Source: Pedobacter petrophilus
GTDB lineage: Bacteria > Bacteroidota > Bacteroidia > Sphingobacteriales > Sphingobacteriaceae
NCBI RefSeq assembly: GCF_009674725.1
Contig: NZ_WKKH01000028.1
Location: 1-64,000 of the forward strand
Direction: 5' to 3'
DNA: 64,000 nt
This document shows positions 52,763-61,447 of this stretch, piece after piece. A program made the translations under genes and the position numbers. The notes below the pieces were generated by a model. It did not search any database. It was not told where the DNA came from and saw only the letters and a program-made list of their open reading frames with translations. Position 1 is the stretch's first letter. Every line of letters starts with the position of its first letter.

Positions 52763-53134
52763 ATGTTTAAAAAAGCCCTTATATTTTTTCTGGTGATCTG
52801 TACCATATCAAATTGCTATATGCAATTGATAGTGTATTCAGCTTATCAGATGAATAAGGATTATATTACTTCGGTATTTTGTATCAATAAAGCACATCCT
52901 GAACTGCATTGCGATGGACAATGTTTCTTAGCTAAAAAATTGAAAGATTTAGATGGGAAGAATAAACAAACGCAGGAAACGCTAAAGAGAATTGTAGAAG
53001 CTGATCCTGAGTTCCGGGTTTTAGCAATCAACCATCACCTGCCCTATTTCCTAATCAAATCTGAAAGCCTTTATCTGGAAAAGACAATCAAAGACCTTTC
53101 CATTTCTATTTTTCATCCGCCGAAAATGGCTTAA
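52763..53134 (+). CDS. Small membrane-anchored protein with CxxxC motif, copper-locus type
   Basis: A 123-aa protein with an N-terminal membrane helix (about 4-26) and an extracytoplasmic part containing VFCINKAHPELHCDGQCFLAKKL. The HCDGQC segment (CxxxC with adjacent His) resembles metal-binding sites and, from memory, occurs in small proteins next to Bacteroidota copper genes. The exact function is unknown. I use the ATG at 52763, since it follows a consensus promoter and starts the helix; the 24 residues added by the upstream ATG at 52691 lie in the promoter itself. Confidence 0.75.
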   Translation: MFKKALIFFLVICTISNCYMQLIVYSAYQMNKDYITSVFCINKAHPELHCDGQCFLAKKLKDLDGKNKQTQETLKRIVEADPEFRVLAINHHLPYFLIKSESLYLEKTIKDLSISIFHPPKMA

Positions 53135-53149
53135 GTAATTTTATTTATT

Positions 53150-53221
53150 GGCCGTCACCCTGAATTCATTCCAGGGTCTTTATTGCTATTCAGATGCCGA
53201 ATTAAATTCAGCATGACGACC
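53150..53221. repeat. Imperfect inverted repeat with CGTCA ends
   Basis: CGTCACCCTGAATTCATTC on the left pairs imperfectly with GAATTAAATTCAGCATGACG on the right (about 53153-53171 and 53200-53219). Related CTGAA...TTCAG palindromes appear near 60829 and 60921, so it seems to be one of several dispersed intergenic repeats. Confidence 0.55.
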
Positions 53222-53268
53222 GTATTAAAAATCCTCTAAATTTTTTCACTTATCCAATTTTCATTAGA

Positions 53269-53634
53269 ATGAAATTATCACAATACTTATTGGCATTGTT
53301 ATACCCTGTTATACTCCTATCATGCAAAAAAATGCAGATGAAGTTACCTCAGATATCAAATTGAGCTGTATACCGGAGTTCGAACATCAGCTAAATGGAG
53401 CAGTGTTAAATTTAAATACCCCTACTTATGAAAATGCAAAAGGGAGAAGATTTTAAAATAAACATCTTCAAATATGATGTAAGCAGTATTAAATTAGCAA
53501 GGCTGATTGGAGCAAATACTTTCTACAAAAATATGGCACTAAGCGCTGGAATACAACAAAACACCTGAGAAGCTGAAACCAATCACCCTATGAGGGCAGG
53601 TAAGGTTTATCTCAAAATTACTTATAATTTTTAA
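53269..53634 (+). pseudogene. Relic of an MbnP-like lipoprotein fused to the end of a TonB receptor
   Basis: The ATG at 53269 begins a lipoprotein signal (MKLSQYLLALLYPVILLSCK). In shifted frames the sequence continues ADEVTSDIKLSCIPEFEHQL, then LNLNTPTYENAKGRRF and KINIFKYDVSSIKLARLIGA, which follows the MbnP pattern (LNT-YTN-GE-F...LKYYISNIKL). After a stop at 53566 the same frame reads NHPMRAGKVYLKITYNF, which looks like the last strand of a TonB-dependent receptor. At least two frameshifts and a large internal deletion are needed. MbnP and TonB receptors are usual partners in copper-related loci. Confidence 0.6.
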
Positions 53635-53645
53635 ATACAATTAAT

Positions 53646-54101
53646 ATGAAAAACACAATAACACTGGGATTTTGCCTGATCATTTTTCTTTTCAGCGCCT
53701 GCAAAACAGCACCAGATTCGAAAGCAGTAAAAAAAGAAGTTCTTAATATTCACGATAAACTGATGATCGATGGGGGAAAAGTAATGTCCAACAAAATGAA
53801 GTTAGATTCGGTATTAAAATCTGACAAGATAAAATCTCCGCAGGATTCAGCAAAAGTGGCTGATCTGATCATGAGCTTAAATAAAGCTGATGAGCGGATG
53901 ATGGATTGGATGCATCTCTTCAATGATGAGTTCAAAGGTAAAAACGAACAGGAAGATCTGGACTATTATAAATCCGAAATGGTGAAGATTAGAAAAGTTG
54001 AAGACGATTATATTAAAGTAACCAAAGCATCAGACTCGGTTTTGAAAAAGTATAATATTGCACCAGCAGCAAAAATGAATATGGAACACCATAAGCATTA
54101 G
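53646..54101 (+). CDS. Helical lipoprotein of the copper-related block
   Basis: A 151-aa lipoprotein (lipobox FSAC, residues 16-19) with a charged, largely helical body containing many Lys, Met and Asp residues and a His-rich tail (NMEHHKH). The His tail and many Met residues could bind copper, but this is a guess. Proteins of this type occur, from memory, before SCO genes in Bacteroidota. It is 11 bp after the pseudogene end. Confidence 0.72.
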   Translation: MKNTITLGFCLIIFLFSACKTAPDSKAVKKEVLNIHDKLMIDGGKVMSNKMKLDSVLKSDKIKSPQDSAKVADLIMSLNKADERMMDWMHLFNDEFKGKNEQEDLDYYKSEMVKIRKVEDDYIKVTKASDSVLKKYNIAPAAKMNMEHHKH

Positions 54102-54274
54102 CGCTTTGCCTGAAAAATCGTTCTTTTAAATAATTAAAAGCATCTCCGCAGAAGGAATAACGCCCTTTTGCAGAGACCTTTTAAATAAGCACAATTATAG
54201 AATGAAGCAACAAAACTACATTTAATTATCTTCTGCAAAACAGAGGTCGTATATTTACATATTAATAAAAAATC

Positions 54275-54925
54275 ATGAATAAAATAATTTCTTCGATAGC
54301 AATTTGCATGCTATCCATTGCCCTACTTTCATCTTGCAAACAAGATAAAAAGCTTCCGTTCTACGGCGAGCGCCATGCAGAAACGGTTAGAGATGCAGCA
54401 GGTGTAGAGAAAATAGATACAGTTTATCAAACCATTCCCAATTGGTCGTTTTTAAACCAGGATAGTATAGTAACCACAAACAAAGCCACAGATGGAAAAG
54501 TCTATGTGGCAGATTTCTTTTTTACATCTTGCAGCACCATTTGTCCGACAATGCACCGAAACTTAATGACGGTTTATAATGATTTTAAAACAAATCCAGA
54601 TGTAATGTTTGTATCGCATACCATAGATTTTAAGTACGATAAACCATCAGTATTAAAAAAATATGCACAAAAACTCGGTGTGGATGGAGACAAATGGCAA
54701 TTTCTTTATGGAAGCAAGGACAGTGTTTATACCTTGGCCGAAAAGAATTACCTGGTGGCGGTTGGCGAGGATAGCACGGCAAAAGACGGCTATATTCATC
54801 AGGGATATTTAGTGTTAATTGATAAAGACAGACGCATCCGGGGCGCTTATGATGGTACGAAAGAAGACCAGGTAGAACAATTGAAAAAAGATATTCCGGT
54901 TCTATTGACAGAGTATAAAAAGTAA
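54275..54925 (+). CDS. SCO1/SenC family copper chaperone-like lipoprotein
   Basis: A 216-aa lipoprotein (lipobox LSSC) with a thioredoxin-like fold. The copper site is CSTIC (Cys86 and Cys90) in FFTSCSTICPTMHRNL together with His175 in YIHQGYLVLID. SCO proteins deliver copper or reduce thiols during assembly of the Cu-A centre of cytochrome oxidase. The neighbouring cytochrome c and CxxxC proteins support a copper or respiration role. Confidence 0.92.
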   Translation: MNKIISSIAICMLSIALLSSCKQDKKLPFYGERHAETVRDAAGVEKIDTVYQTIPNWSFLNQDSIVTTNKATDGKVYVADFFFTSCSTICPTMHRNLMTVYNDFKTNPDVMFVSHTIDFKYDKPSVLKKYAQKLGVDGDKWQFLYGSKDSVYTLAEKNYLVAVGEDSTAKDGYIHQGYLVLIDKDRRIRGAYDGTKEDQVEQLKKDIPVLLTEYKK

Positions 54926-54939
54926 ACCTGAACCATAAT

Positions 54940-55011
54940 CGTCATTTCGACCGAAGCGGAGAAATCTTTCTAACCAATTGCAAAATTTATCGGCTAACGC
55001 CAGAAATGACG
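54940..55011. repeat. Dispersed intergenic repeat with CGTCATTTC ends
   Basis: CGTCATTTC (54940-54948) and GAAATGACG (55003-55011) are perfect inverted ends around CGACCGAAGCGGAGAAATCT, a sequence I recall as a common intergenic repeat in Bacteroidota. It separates the SCO and cytochrome c genes. Confidence 0.6.
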
Positions 55012-55036
55012 GTTATTTAATTTTAACAACCCATCT

Positions 55037-55459
55037 ATGCGCAAATACATCATCACCATTGCCTTTCTATTTTCAGTTATCTTTGTAATCATATCCTGCC
55101 AAAACCAGGAAACCATCGATTTACAAAACTATATGTCTAACGGAAAGGAACTTTATAGAACCAAATGCCAGAATTGCCATGGGGAAAATGGTGAAGGTTT
55201 AGGTCAGCTTGCTCCGCCCCTTACAGACACTTTATTTTTAAAAACCAATAAAACGCGATTGGCCTGTATAATCCGGAATGGAATTGAAGAATCTATTGTT
55301 ATTAATGGAAAAACGTACAAGGAAAAAATGCCGGCTTTTCCGGAATTAGCTGATATAGATGTAGCCCAGGTAATGGTTTACATTACCAACTCATTTGGAA
55401 ACAATCAGGGCTTTGTTCCTTATAGCAAGGTTTCTATTCAATTACAGAATTGTAAATAA
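55037..55459 (+). CDS. Lipoprotein cytochrome c
   Basis: A 140-aa protein with a lipobox (IISC) and one class I c-type heme site, CQNCH at 44-48, followed by GENGEGLGQLAPPL. A likely axial Met is in EKMPAFPELAD (Met98). It should transfer electrons on the periplasmic face. It completes the SCO block, consistent with service to a terminal oxidase or copper enzyme. Confidence 0.9.
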   Translation: MRKYIITIAFLFSVIFVIISCQNQETIDLQNYMSNGKELYRTKCQNCHGENGEGLGQLAPPLTDTLFLKTNKTRLACIIRNGIEESIVINGKTYKEKMPAFPELADIDVAQVMVYITNSFGNNQGFVPYSKVSIQLQNCK

Positions 55460-55508
55460 TCAAAATTCTTGCTGTCTTTTTAATTAAAAACAAGCATATT
55501 TGCGCAAA

Positions 55509-55886
55509 ATGCAGGTTGTTCTATCGCTGTTTCGATTTATCGGAAGAGAGGAAAGTCCGGGCAACGCAGGGCATCCCGCTTTCTAACGGAAAGGGATTGA
55601 GGAATGAAAACCTGAATCACGGATTAGTGCAACAGAAAATATACCGTCTTAATGTAAAGTTAGGATAAGGGTGAAAACGTGCGGTAAGAGCGCACGAGCA
55701 TTGCAGGCGACTGTAGTGGTTTGTAAACCCCGGGAGTTGAAAGACCAAATAGGCTAACGCATGTAGGGCTGCCCGTCCGATGTTAGTGGGTAGGTCGTTA
55801 GAGATAAATGGCAACATTTATACTGGATTAATGATAGAAGTTCTGAGCAATCAGAAAACAGAACCCGGCTTATAGACCTGCATTTT
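55509..55886 (+). ncRNA. rnpB: RNase P RNA
   Basis: Bacterial type A RNase P RNA. The conserved 5' core GAGGAAAGTCCGGGCA lies near 55545-55560 and the 3' core ACAGAACCCGGCTTATAG near 55857-55875. The terminal helix pairs TGCAGGT at 55510 with ACCTGCA near 55877-55883, followed by a T-run. The internal GTAAACCCCGGGAG and AATAGG...GCCCG segments also match. It processes 5' ends of pre-tRNAs. Confidence 0.96.
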
Positions 55887-56146
55887 TTTACTTTCCTAAC
55901 ATCAATTGATATATTTGATTCGAATCTATACTCTAAAGCAGTAGATGAATACAGGTCATACGTTTTTTTACCTGACCATCAGTGACTTTACAGAACGGTT
56001 CTTAAATCTATTAAAAAGACAATTGGCGATTATAAATAGATTGAAACATTTTTATTGATTTACCGTTTATAGCCATAATTATTGTAGGAAAAAGTATACA
56101 TTAATTTAAAAATAATATCTTCGCATTCAACTAGAATAAACACTAA

Positions 56147-57556
56147 ATGGCCAAACTATTAATTATTGATGATGAGCGAGCAATAAGAAGTACCTTACGC
56201 GAAATTTTGGAGTACGAAAATTATGACGTTGAAGATATCGATAACGGTATCGACGGCCTTGAAATGATCAAAAGGACAAATTTCGACCTGGTACTCTGCG
56301 ATATCAAAATGAATAAGATGGATGGTATGGAAGTGCTTGAACAGGCGCAATTACTGAAACCCGATCTACCTTTCATCATGATTTCTGGTCACGGAACGAT
56401 TGAAACCGCCATTGAAGCCAGTAAAAAAGGTGCTTTTGATTTTATCTCCAAACCACCAGATTTAAATCGTTTACTAATCACTGTTCGTAATGGTTTAGAC
56501 CGTGGAAATTTAGTTACCGAAACAAAGGTTTTAAAGCGTAAGGCCAGCAAAACCAGAGAGATTTTGGGTAAGTCAGAAAGTATCTCCAAAATTAAAGAAA
56601 CCATAGAACGTGTTGCACCTACTGAAGCCCGTGTTTTAATTACTGGTGCAAATGGTAGTGGTAAAGAATTAGTGGCGAGGTGGTTACATGAAAAATCTAA
56701 TCGTGCTGATAATCCGTTAATCGAAGTAAATTGTGCCGCTATCCCTTCAGAATTAATTGAAAGTGAGCTATTTGGTCATGAAAAAGGTTCCTTTACCTCT
56801 GCAGTAAAACAGCGGATTGGTAAATTTGAACTGGCCAACGGCGGAACATTATTTTTGGATGAGATTGGCGATATGAGTCTCTCGGCGCAGGCAAAAGTGC
56901 TGCGTGCCTTGCAGGAACATAAAATCTCCCGCGTAGGCGGTGAAAAAGAAATTGAAGTTAACGTTCGCGTACTGGCGGCAACCAATAAAGATTTGCTTAA
57001 AGAAATTGAAGACGGTAATTTCCGGATGGATTTGTACCACCGTTTAAACGTAATTAATATCCATCTTCCGCATTTAACAGAACGTACAGATGATATCCCG
57101 GTGATTGCCCAAAACTTTTTAGAAAGTATTTGCAGCGATTACGGAATGCCTGTTAAAAAAATTAACGACAGCGGAATGGCCGCATTGCAGGCTTTACCAT
57201 GGACGGGTAATGTACGGGAGTTACATAATATGATCGAGCGTTTAATTATTTTAAGCGATAAAGTAATTACTGAAAATGACGTTCGTGCCTTTGCTAATCC
57301 AGGTGGCGGTACAAACATCGGCGCGGCAACCAGCACTCAAATTGCAGGTGCCAGTGGTGGTTCTGGCATGTCATCTTCTTTTGATAGCTTTAATAATTTC
57401 CAGGATTATAAAGACCATGCTGAGAAAGAATTTATCAAATTTAAGCTTGAGAAAAACAACTGGAACGTATCCAAAACTGCTGACGAAATTAATATTCAAA
57501 GAAGTCACTTATACAGCAAGATTGAGAAGTTCGGGTTAAAAAGAGATACCGCCTAG
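56147..57556 (+). CDS. NtrC-family response regulator (sigma-54 activator type)
   Basis: A 469-aa protein: receiver domain (1-120, phosphoacceptor Asp52, Lys102), AAA+ domain (about 140-380, Walker A GANGSGKE 167-174, Walker B GGTLFLDEIGD) and a C-terminal Fis-type helix-turn-helix (NVSKTADEINIQRSHLYSKI). The sigma-54 contact loop reads GSFTSA (214-219) rather than GAFTGA, a change I recall in other Bacteroidota members. A Gly/Ser-rich linker precedes the helix-turn-helix. No histidine kinase or rpoN is adjacent. Confidence 0.93.
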   Translation: MAKLLIIDDERAIRSTLREILEYENYDVEDIDNGIDGLEMIKRTNFDLVLCDIKMNKMDGMEVLEQAQLLKPDLPFIMISGHGTIETAIEASKKGAFDFISKPPDLNRLLITVRNGLDRGNLVTETKVLKRKASKTREILGKSESISKIKETIERVAPTEARVLITGANGSGKELVARWLHEKSNRADNPLIEVNCAAIPSELIESELFGHEKGSFTSAVKQRIGKFELANGGTLFLDEIGDMSLSAQAKVLRALQEHKISRVGGEKEIEVNVRVLAATNKDLLKEIEDGNFRMDLYHRLNVINIHLPHLTERTDDIPVIAQNFLESICSDYGMPVKKINDSGMAALQALPWTGNVRELHNMIERLIILSDKVITENDVRAFANPGGGTNIGAATSTQIAGASGGSGMSSSFDSFNNFQDYKDHAEKEFIKFKLEKNNWNVSKTADEINIQRSHLYSKIEKFGLKRDTA

Positions 57557-57623
57557 CTGCCAAGAGAATCAATCTCAGGCAATGTAATTTGTTAGTGCAT
57601 GAAATATTTCGATGGATTAATCT

Positions 57624-57664
57624 ATCACCAGAAAAGCAGGAAATAATCCTGCTTTTCTGGTGAT
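57624..57664. terminator. Bidirectional terminator between NtrC-like and ClC genes
   Basis: A perfect 18-bp stem (57624-57641 with 57647-57664, core GAAAAGCAGGA/TCCTGCTTTTC) around an AATAA loop, placed between convergent genes. Confidence 0.9.
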
Positions 57665-57702
57665 AATATTATGCACTAAAAGTTTCTTCTTAAGATTGTG
57701 GT

Positions 57703-59493
57703 TTAACTCATATAGTCATTTTGCCTCATTAGCAGTGCTCTATACTTATTGAATATCGCAGTTTTTGAAACAAAGCCCTTATAACGGTTCGCCTCATCAA
57801 TTACTGGCAAAAGCCAAACATTATCTTGTTCCATTTTTTGTAACACCACTTTTAAATCGTCGTTTTCCCTGATGGTATTGGGTGCCAGCTGAACTAAATC
57901 TGTAGCTAACAGATTTAGTTTATCCGGATTGTTAACCATTGCGCTAAACAATTCTTCTACGTAGATAATACCTTTAAAATCGCCAACCTCATCTGTAACG
58001 GCACAAATATTTTTATGTGATTGAACGATTTCATTCATCTTTGCAGCAATCGAATCATCCATCTGTAGCTGAGGATAAGTTTTTTCAATCAGGTATTTTA
58101 ATTTCATCTGGTTTAAAACTGTTGTATCCTTATCCTCATGAGAAAGCAATTCACCTTTATCGGCAAGTACCTTTGTATAGATAGAATGCTTCTGAGCGCT
58201 TCGATTAATGGCATAAGAAATAGCAGTGGTAATCATCAGCGGCACCATTAATATGTAGCCACCCGTGATCTCTGCAATCAGGAAAATTCCGGTAAGGGGT
58301 GCATGCATAATAGATCCAAGAGCAGCGGCCATTCCGGCTACGATGAAGTTAGATACGTTTAGATGTGCTAAACCTGAAAGGTTAACCATGTATGCGAAAA
58401 TAAAACCAATTAGGCCGCCCATAATCAAGCTCGGTGCAAAGGTGCCCCCATTGCCGCCAGCACCCAAAGTAATTAACGTTGCCAGCGATTTCATGAAAAT
58501 GGTTACCACTGTAAATAAAATAACTAAAGGCGCAATAGTATTATAATCTTCAAAAATACTGTTGTTAATTACGGCCAAATACTCTCCCCTTAACAGGTTT
58601 TTCATGGTAATATAACCTTCACCATAAAGTGTTGGGAAAAGAAAAACCAGAACCCCAAGCATCAGGCCACCAACAATTACCTTGGTGTAAGGATTTTTAA
58701 TTTTATAGAATAAACCCTTTACAGCATAATTGGCTTTTGTAAAATAGATGGAGAACAAACCAATTAATCCCGCCAGTAACACATAATAAAACAAGGCATT
58801 AATTTGCCAGCCTTCCGTTACGAGGAAAAATAATTGTTGGGTATAAAATATCCTGGCCACTACTGCCGCTGTTGCCGCAGATAATAACAAAGGAATAAAA
58901 GCCGGAATGGTAAATTCTGGCAAAAGAATTTCAATAGCGAAAACGATTCCGGCCACGGGACTGTTAAAAGCGCCGGCTATACCGGCCGCCGCACCACAGG
59001 CCACCAGCATGGTAATTTCACGGTAAGACAAGCCTAAAAAGCGACCCAGATTCGACCCTATTGCAGAACCACTCGTAACAATAGGCGCTTCCAGGCCTGT
59101 TGACCCACCGAAACCAACCGTAATGGCCGCAGTAATGATTTGAGAATAAATGTTATGGGCCTCTACCCTGCTTGATTTTTTTGAGATGGCATAAAGCAAA
59201 GGTGTTAACCCGGTTTCGAACTTGCTTCTCCTGATGAAATATTTAATATATAAAACAGTAAGGAAAATACCAATCATTGGAAAAATAAAGTACAGGTAAT
59301 ACTTGTATTTCCAATGCCAGTCTGATTGAAGAAATTCTTCAATATGATGGGTTAAACTTTTAATTGCAGCTGCCGCAAGTCCGGCAAGAATACCAACGAT
59401 TACTGCCAGTACGATCAGAAAATTACGGTTTGATATTTTTGACTTTCTGTATTGGTTAACTTTATCAAGGTAATTTACAAAACGGATATACAT
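57703..59493 (-). CDS. ClC-family chloride channel/transporter with CBS domains
   Basis: A 596-aa protein with about 12 hydrophobic helices (about 25-435) and two C-terminal CBS domains (about 460-590). The gating Glu is Glu135 in GLEAP (normally GREGP) and the selectivity segment is GNGGTFAPS. The N-terminal GSGIP motif is not recognisable. The proton-pathway position appears as IEI (Glu188-Ile189) rather than EE, so coupled H+ exchange may be lost. It moves anions across the inner membrane. Confidence 0.9.
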   Translation of the reverse strand: MYIRFVNYLDKVNQYRKSKISNRNFLIVLAVIVGILAGLAAAAIKSLTHHIEEFLQSDWHWKYKYYLYFIFPMIGIFLTVLYIKYFIRRSKFETGLTPLLYAISKKSSRVEAHNIYSQIITAAITVGFGGSTGLEAPIVTSGSAIGSNLGRFLGLSYREITMLVACGAAAGIAGAFNSPVAGIVFAIEILLPEFTIPAFIPLLLSAATAAVVARIFYTQQLFFLVTEGWQINALFYYVLLAGLIGLFSIYFTKANYAVKGLFYKIKNPYTKVIVGGLMLGVLVFLFPTLYGEGYITMKNLLRGEYLAVINNSIFEDYNTIAPLVILFTVVTIFMKSLATLITLGAGGNGGTFAPSLIMGGLIGFIFAYMVNLSGLAHLNVSNFIVAGMAAALGSIMHAPLTGIFLIAEITGGYILMVPLMITTAISYAINRSAQKHSIYTKVLADKGELLSHEDKDTTVLNQMKLKYLIEKTYPQLQMDDSIAAKMNEIVQSHKNICAVTDEVGDFKGIIYVEELFSAMVNNPDKLNLLATDLVQLAPNTIRENDDLKVVLQKMEQDNVWLLPVIDEANRYKGFVSKTAIFNKYRALLMRQNDYMS

Positions 59494-59570
59494 TCTATCG
59501 AATTTTAATAGAGAGTGATTGTTCCAAATGTAGTTAAAACAGATTGTGCAGACAATCTTTAATTCAATTA

Positions 59571-60293
59571 TTATGCGTCAAACTTATCTAAAAGCTTAAT
59601 TAAAGTGGCAAAATCCTTTGGGTATGGAGCGTCAATAACAATGTCCTGGTCATCCAATCCTTTAAAAACCAAATGCCTTGCATGTAAAGCAAAACGTTTC
59701 ATAATTGGCTGTTCATCTTCACCTTTGGTTAATTTATATCCACGTTTAATGGATGATAAAAAGACTGGCTTACCTTTATACATATCATCTCCAACAATGG
59801 CAGCTCTTTGCGTAGCCAGGTGGATTCGGATCTGGTGCATTCTGCCGGTAATCGGCTTACATTCTACCAGTGTATAATGCTTATAATATTTTAATGAATC
59901 AAAAATCGTTTCTGCTCTTTTGCCTTCGGCACGATCAATCGTTACATTTTTATTTCCATCATTTAAAATTGGTAAATCCACTAATAATTTATCGAAAATT
60001 ACATGGCCATCAACCACTGCATGATAGGTTTTATTAACCTTTCTGCGTTCGAACTGCATTGATGCATGACGGTAAGCCTCAGGATTTTTTGCAATAATTA
60101 AAGCTCCGGAAGTTTCCTTATCCAAACGGTGGCACACTTGTGCGTCATCGCTATACAGTTTCGCTAAACGCAACACATTGGTTTCACCAGATCCACCTCT
60201 TTCATCAAGCGAGGCAAGAAATGGTGGTTTGTTGATCACGATAAAATCGTTGTCTTCAAAAAGGATAAGGTCTTTAAAATTTGGATACTTCAA
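59571..60293 (-). CDS. RluA-type pseudouridine synthase
   Basis: A 240-aa protein from a TTG at 60293. The catalytic Asp is in HRLDKETSGALIIAK, and the RluA family pattern VINKPPFLAS and GRMHQIRIHLA is present. There is no S4 domain. It isomerises uridine in rRNA or tRNA; the target is not clear. An ATG at 60326 exists, but a TATTTTTG -7 box (60316-60323, minus strand) overlaps that ATG, so translation probably begins at the downstream TTG, which opens with LKYPNFKDLILFED. Confidence 0.87.
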   Translation of the reverse strand: MKYPNFKDLILFEDNDFIVINKPPFLASLDERGGSGETNVLRLAKLYSDDAQVCHRLDKETSGALIIAKNPEAYRHASMQFERRKVNKTYHAVVDGHVIFDKLLVDLPILNDGNKNVTIDRAEGKRAETIFDSLKYYKHYTLVECKPITGRMHQIRIHLATQRAAIVGDDMYKGKPVFLSSIKRGYKLTKGEDEQPIMKRFALHARHLVFKGLDDQDIVIDAPYPKDFATLIKLLDKFDA

Positions 60294-60326
60294 TCTGAAA
60301 AATATTAATAAGCCGCAAAAATACAA

Positions 60327-61447
60327 TTTTATTTTTATTGCTAAGGGATTAAGCTGAAGGAAAGGATTTACTCAAGAATTAAACCACAGATGCGAAGGAT
60401 GAACACAGATGAGGGTAGCACGATTGAAAAATTAACCACAGATGAAAAGGATAAACGCAGATCAGGGTTGGGTTATTGTAGTGTGCTAACAAGAGATGTT
60501 CCCGCATCAAACCCTGCCCCAGTAATAAGGTGCAGAAAAATATGATCGATGGCCTGATTTTACTTAAACCAAACATTTACTTTTCTAAATTACAAGCCTG
60601 GCTTATATTATCTTCGATGCCTTATATGTAAACTTAACCAATAAAAATGGCAGATGAAGACTTAACAACTAAAAGACATTAAAAATCGTCATAAGATCTC
60701 TGGCCAAAATAGTATAGCAAAAAAGATTGCTTCAGCCAATGAAAAATTGGCTTCGCAAGGACGATTTTACTTTAAACCCTCGATCGTCCTGATGAACCTG
60801 ATTCAGCATCTTTTATTTACAACATAGGTTCTGAAATAAATTCAGAATGACAATTTATTGATAGCACCCCGCTATGGACACCCTGCTCTCCGGTCTGGGA
60901 AGATGATGTTAAAGATAGATCCTGAAACAAGTTCAGGAAGACGACCGTTTTAATCCACCGTTCATATTATTGCAAGATAGCCTGTACTAACATCAAGAAC
61001 CGTATAAATCCAAAGCCGAACCCTGCTATTGCCCCCCTGCTCCGGCCTCAGAAATGATGGAAGGAGAAAACGTTAAAGCTTCGAGCACAAACTTTCATTA
61101 CCCACAACCCAAGGCAGTGCGTCCATCCTGATCCTTCATCGGGAACTTGTGCTGCCGAAATAAGCTTAACGATTTTATCCGACATCAGATCCAAGCCTTT
61201 GAGTTATTCATCTGGTGTTTATGTTTTTAATGGTATTCATAAGCTCGCTGAAAAGCTCGGTTTAGAGCCCTTCGGCGGCCAGCCAGTACATAAAAAACGC
61301 AGGGCTCCATAATGCCTCTACATAACGGTGAAAAGAATAAAAGAGAATAAGAAATATTTATCACATTCCAAAAATCATATTTCAAACGAAAGCCATTATA
61401 AACTGTTAACTACTTAGTAAACAATCGGAAAACTAAAAATCACTACC
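60327..61447. repeat. Gene-free region with several degenerate repeats
   Basis: A 1.1-kb region without a convincing gene. It holds two direct copies of a CCACAGATG...GGATRAACRCAGAT segment (about 60379-60410 and 60432-60462), an inverted repeat AAAATCGTC/GACGATTTT (60682-60690 with 60760-60768) enclosing GCCAAT/ATTGGC, TTCTGAA/TTCAGAA (60829-60847) and CCTGAA/TTCAGG (60921-60937). A short frame near 61230-61310 (GIHKLAEKLGLEPFGGQPVH) could be a gene remnant. It looks like a graveyard of dispersed repeats. Confidence 0.55.

Noticed and set aside
60379..60576. 65-residue minus-strand ORF
   Set aside because: It lies across a direct-repeat region, is Cys/His/Leu-rich without a domain pattern and has no start context.
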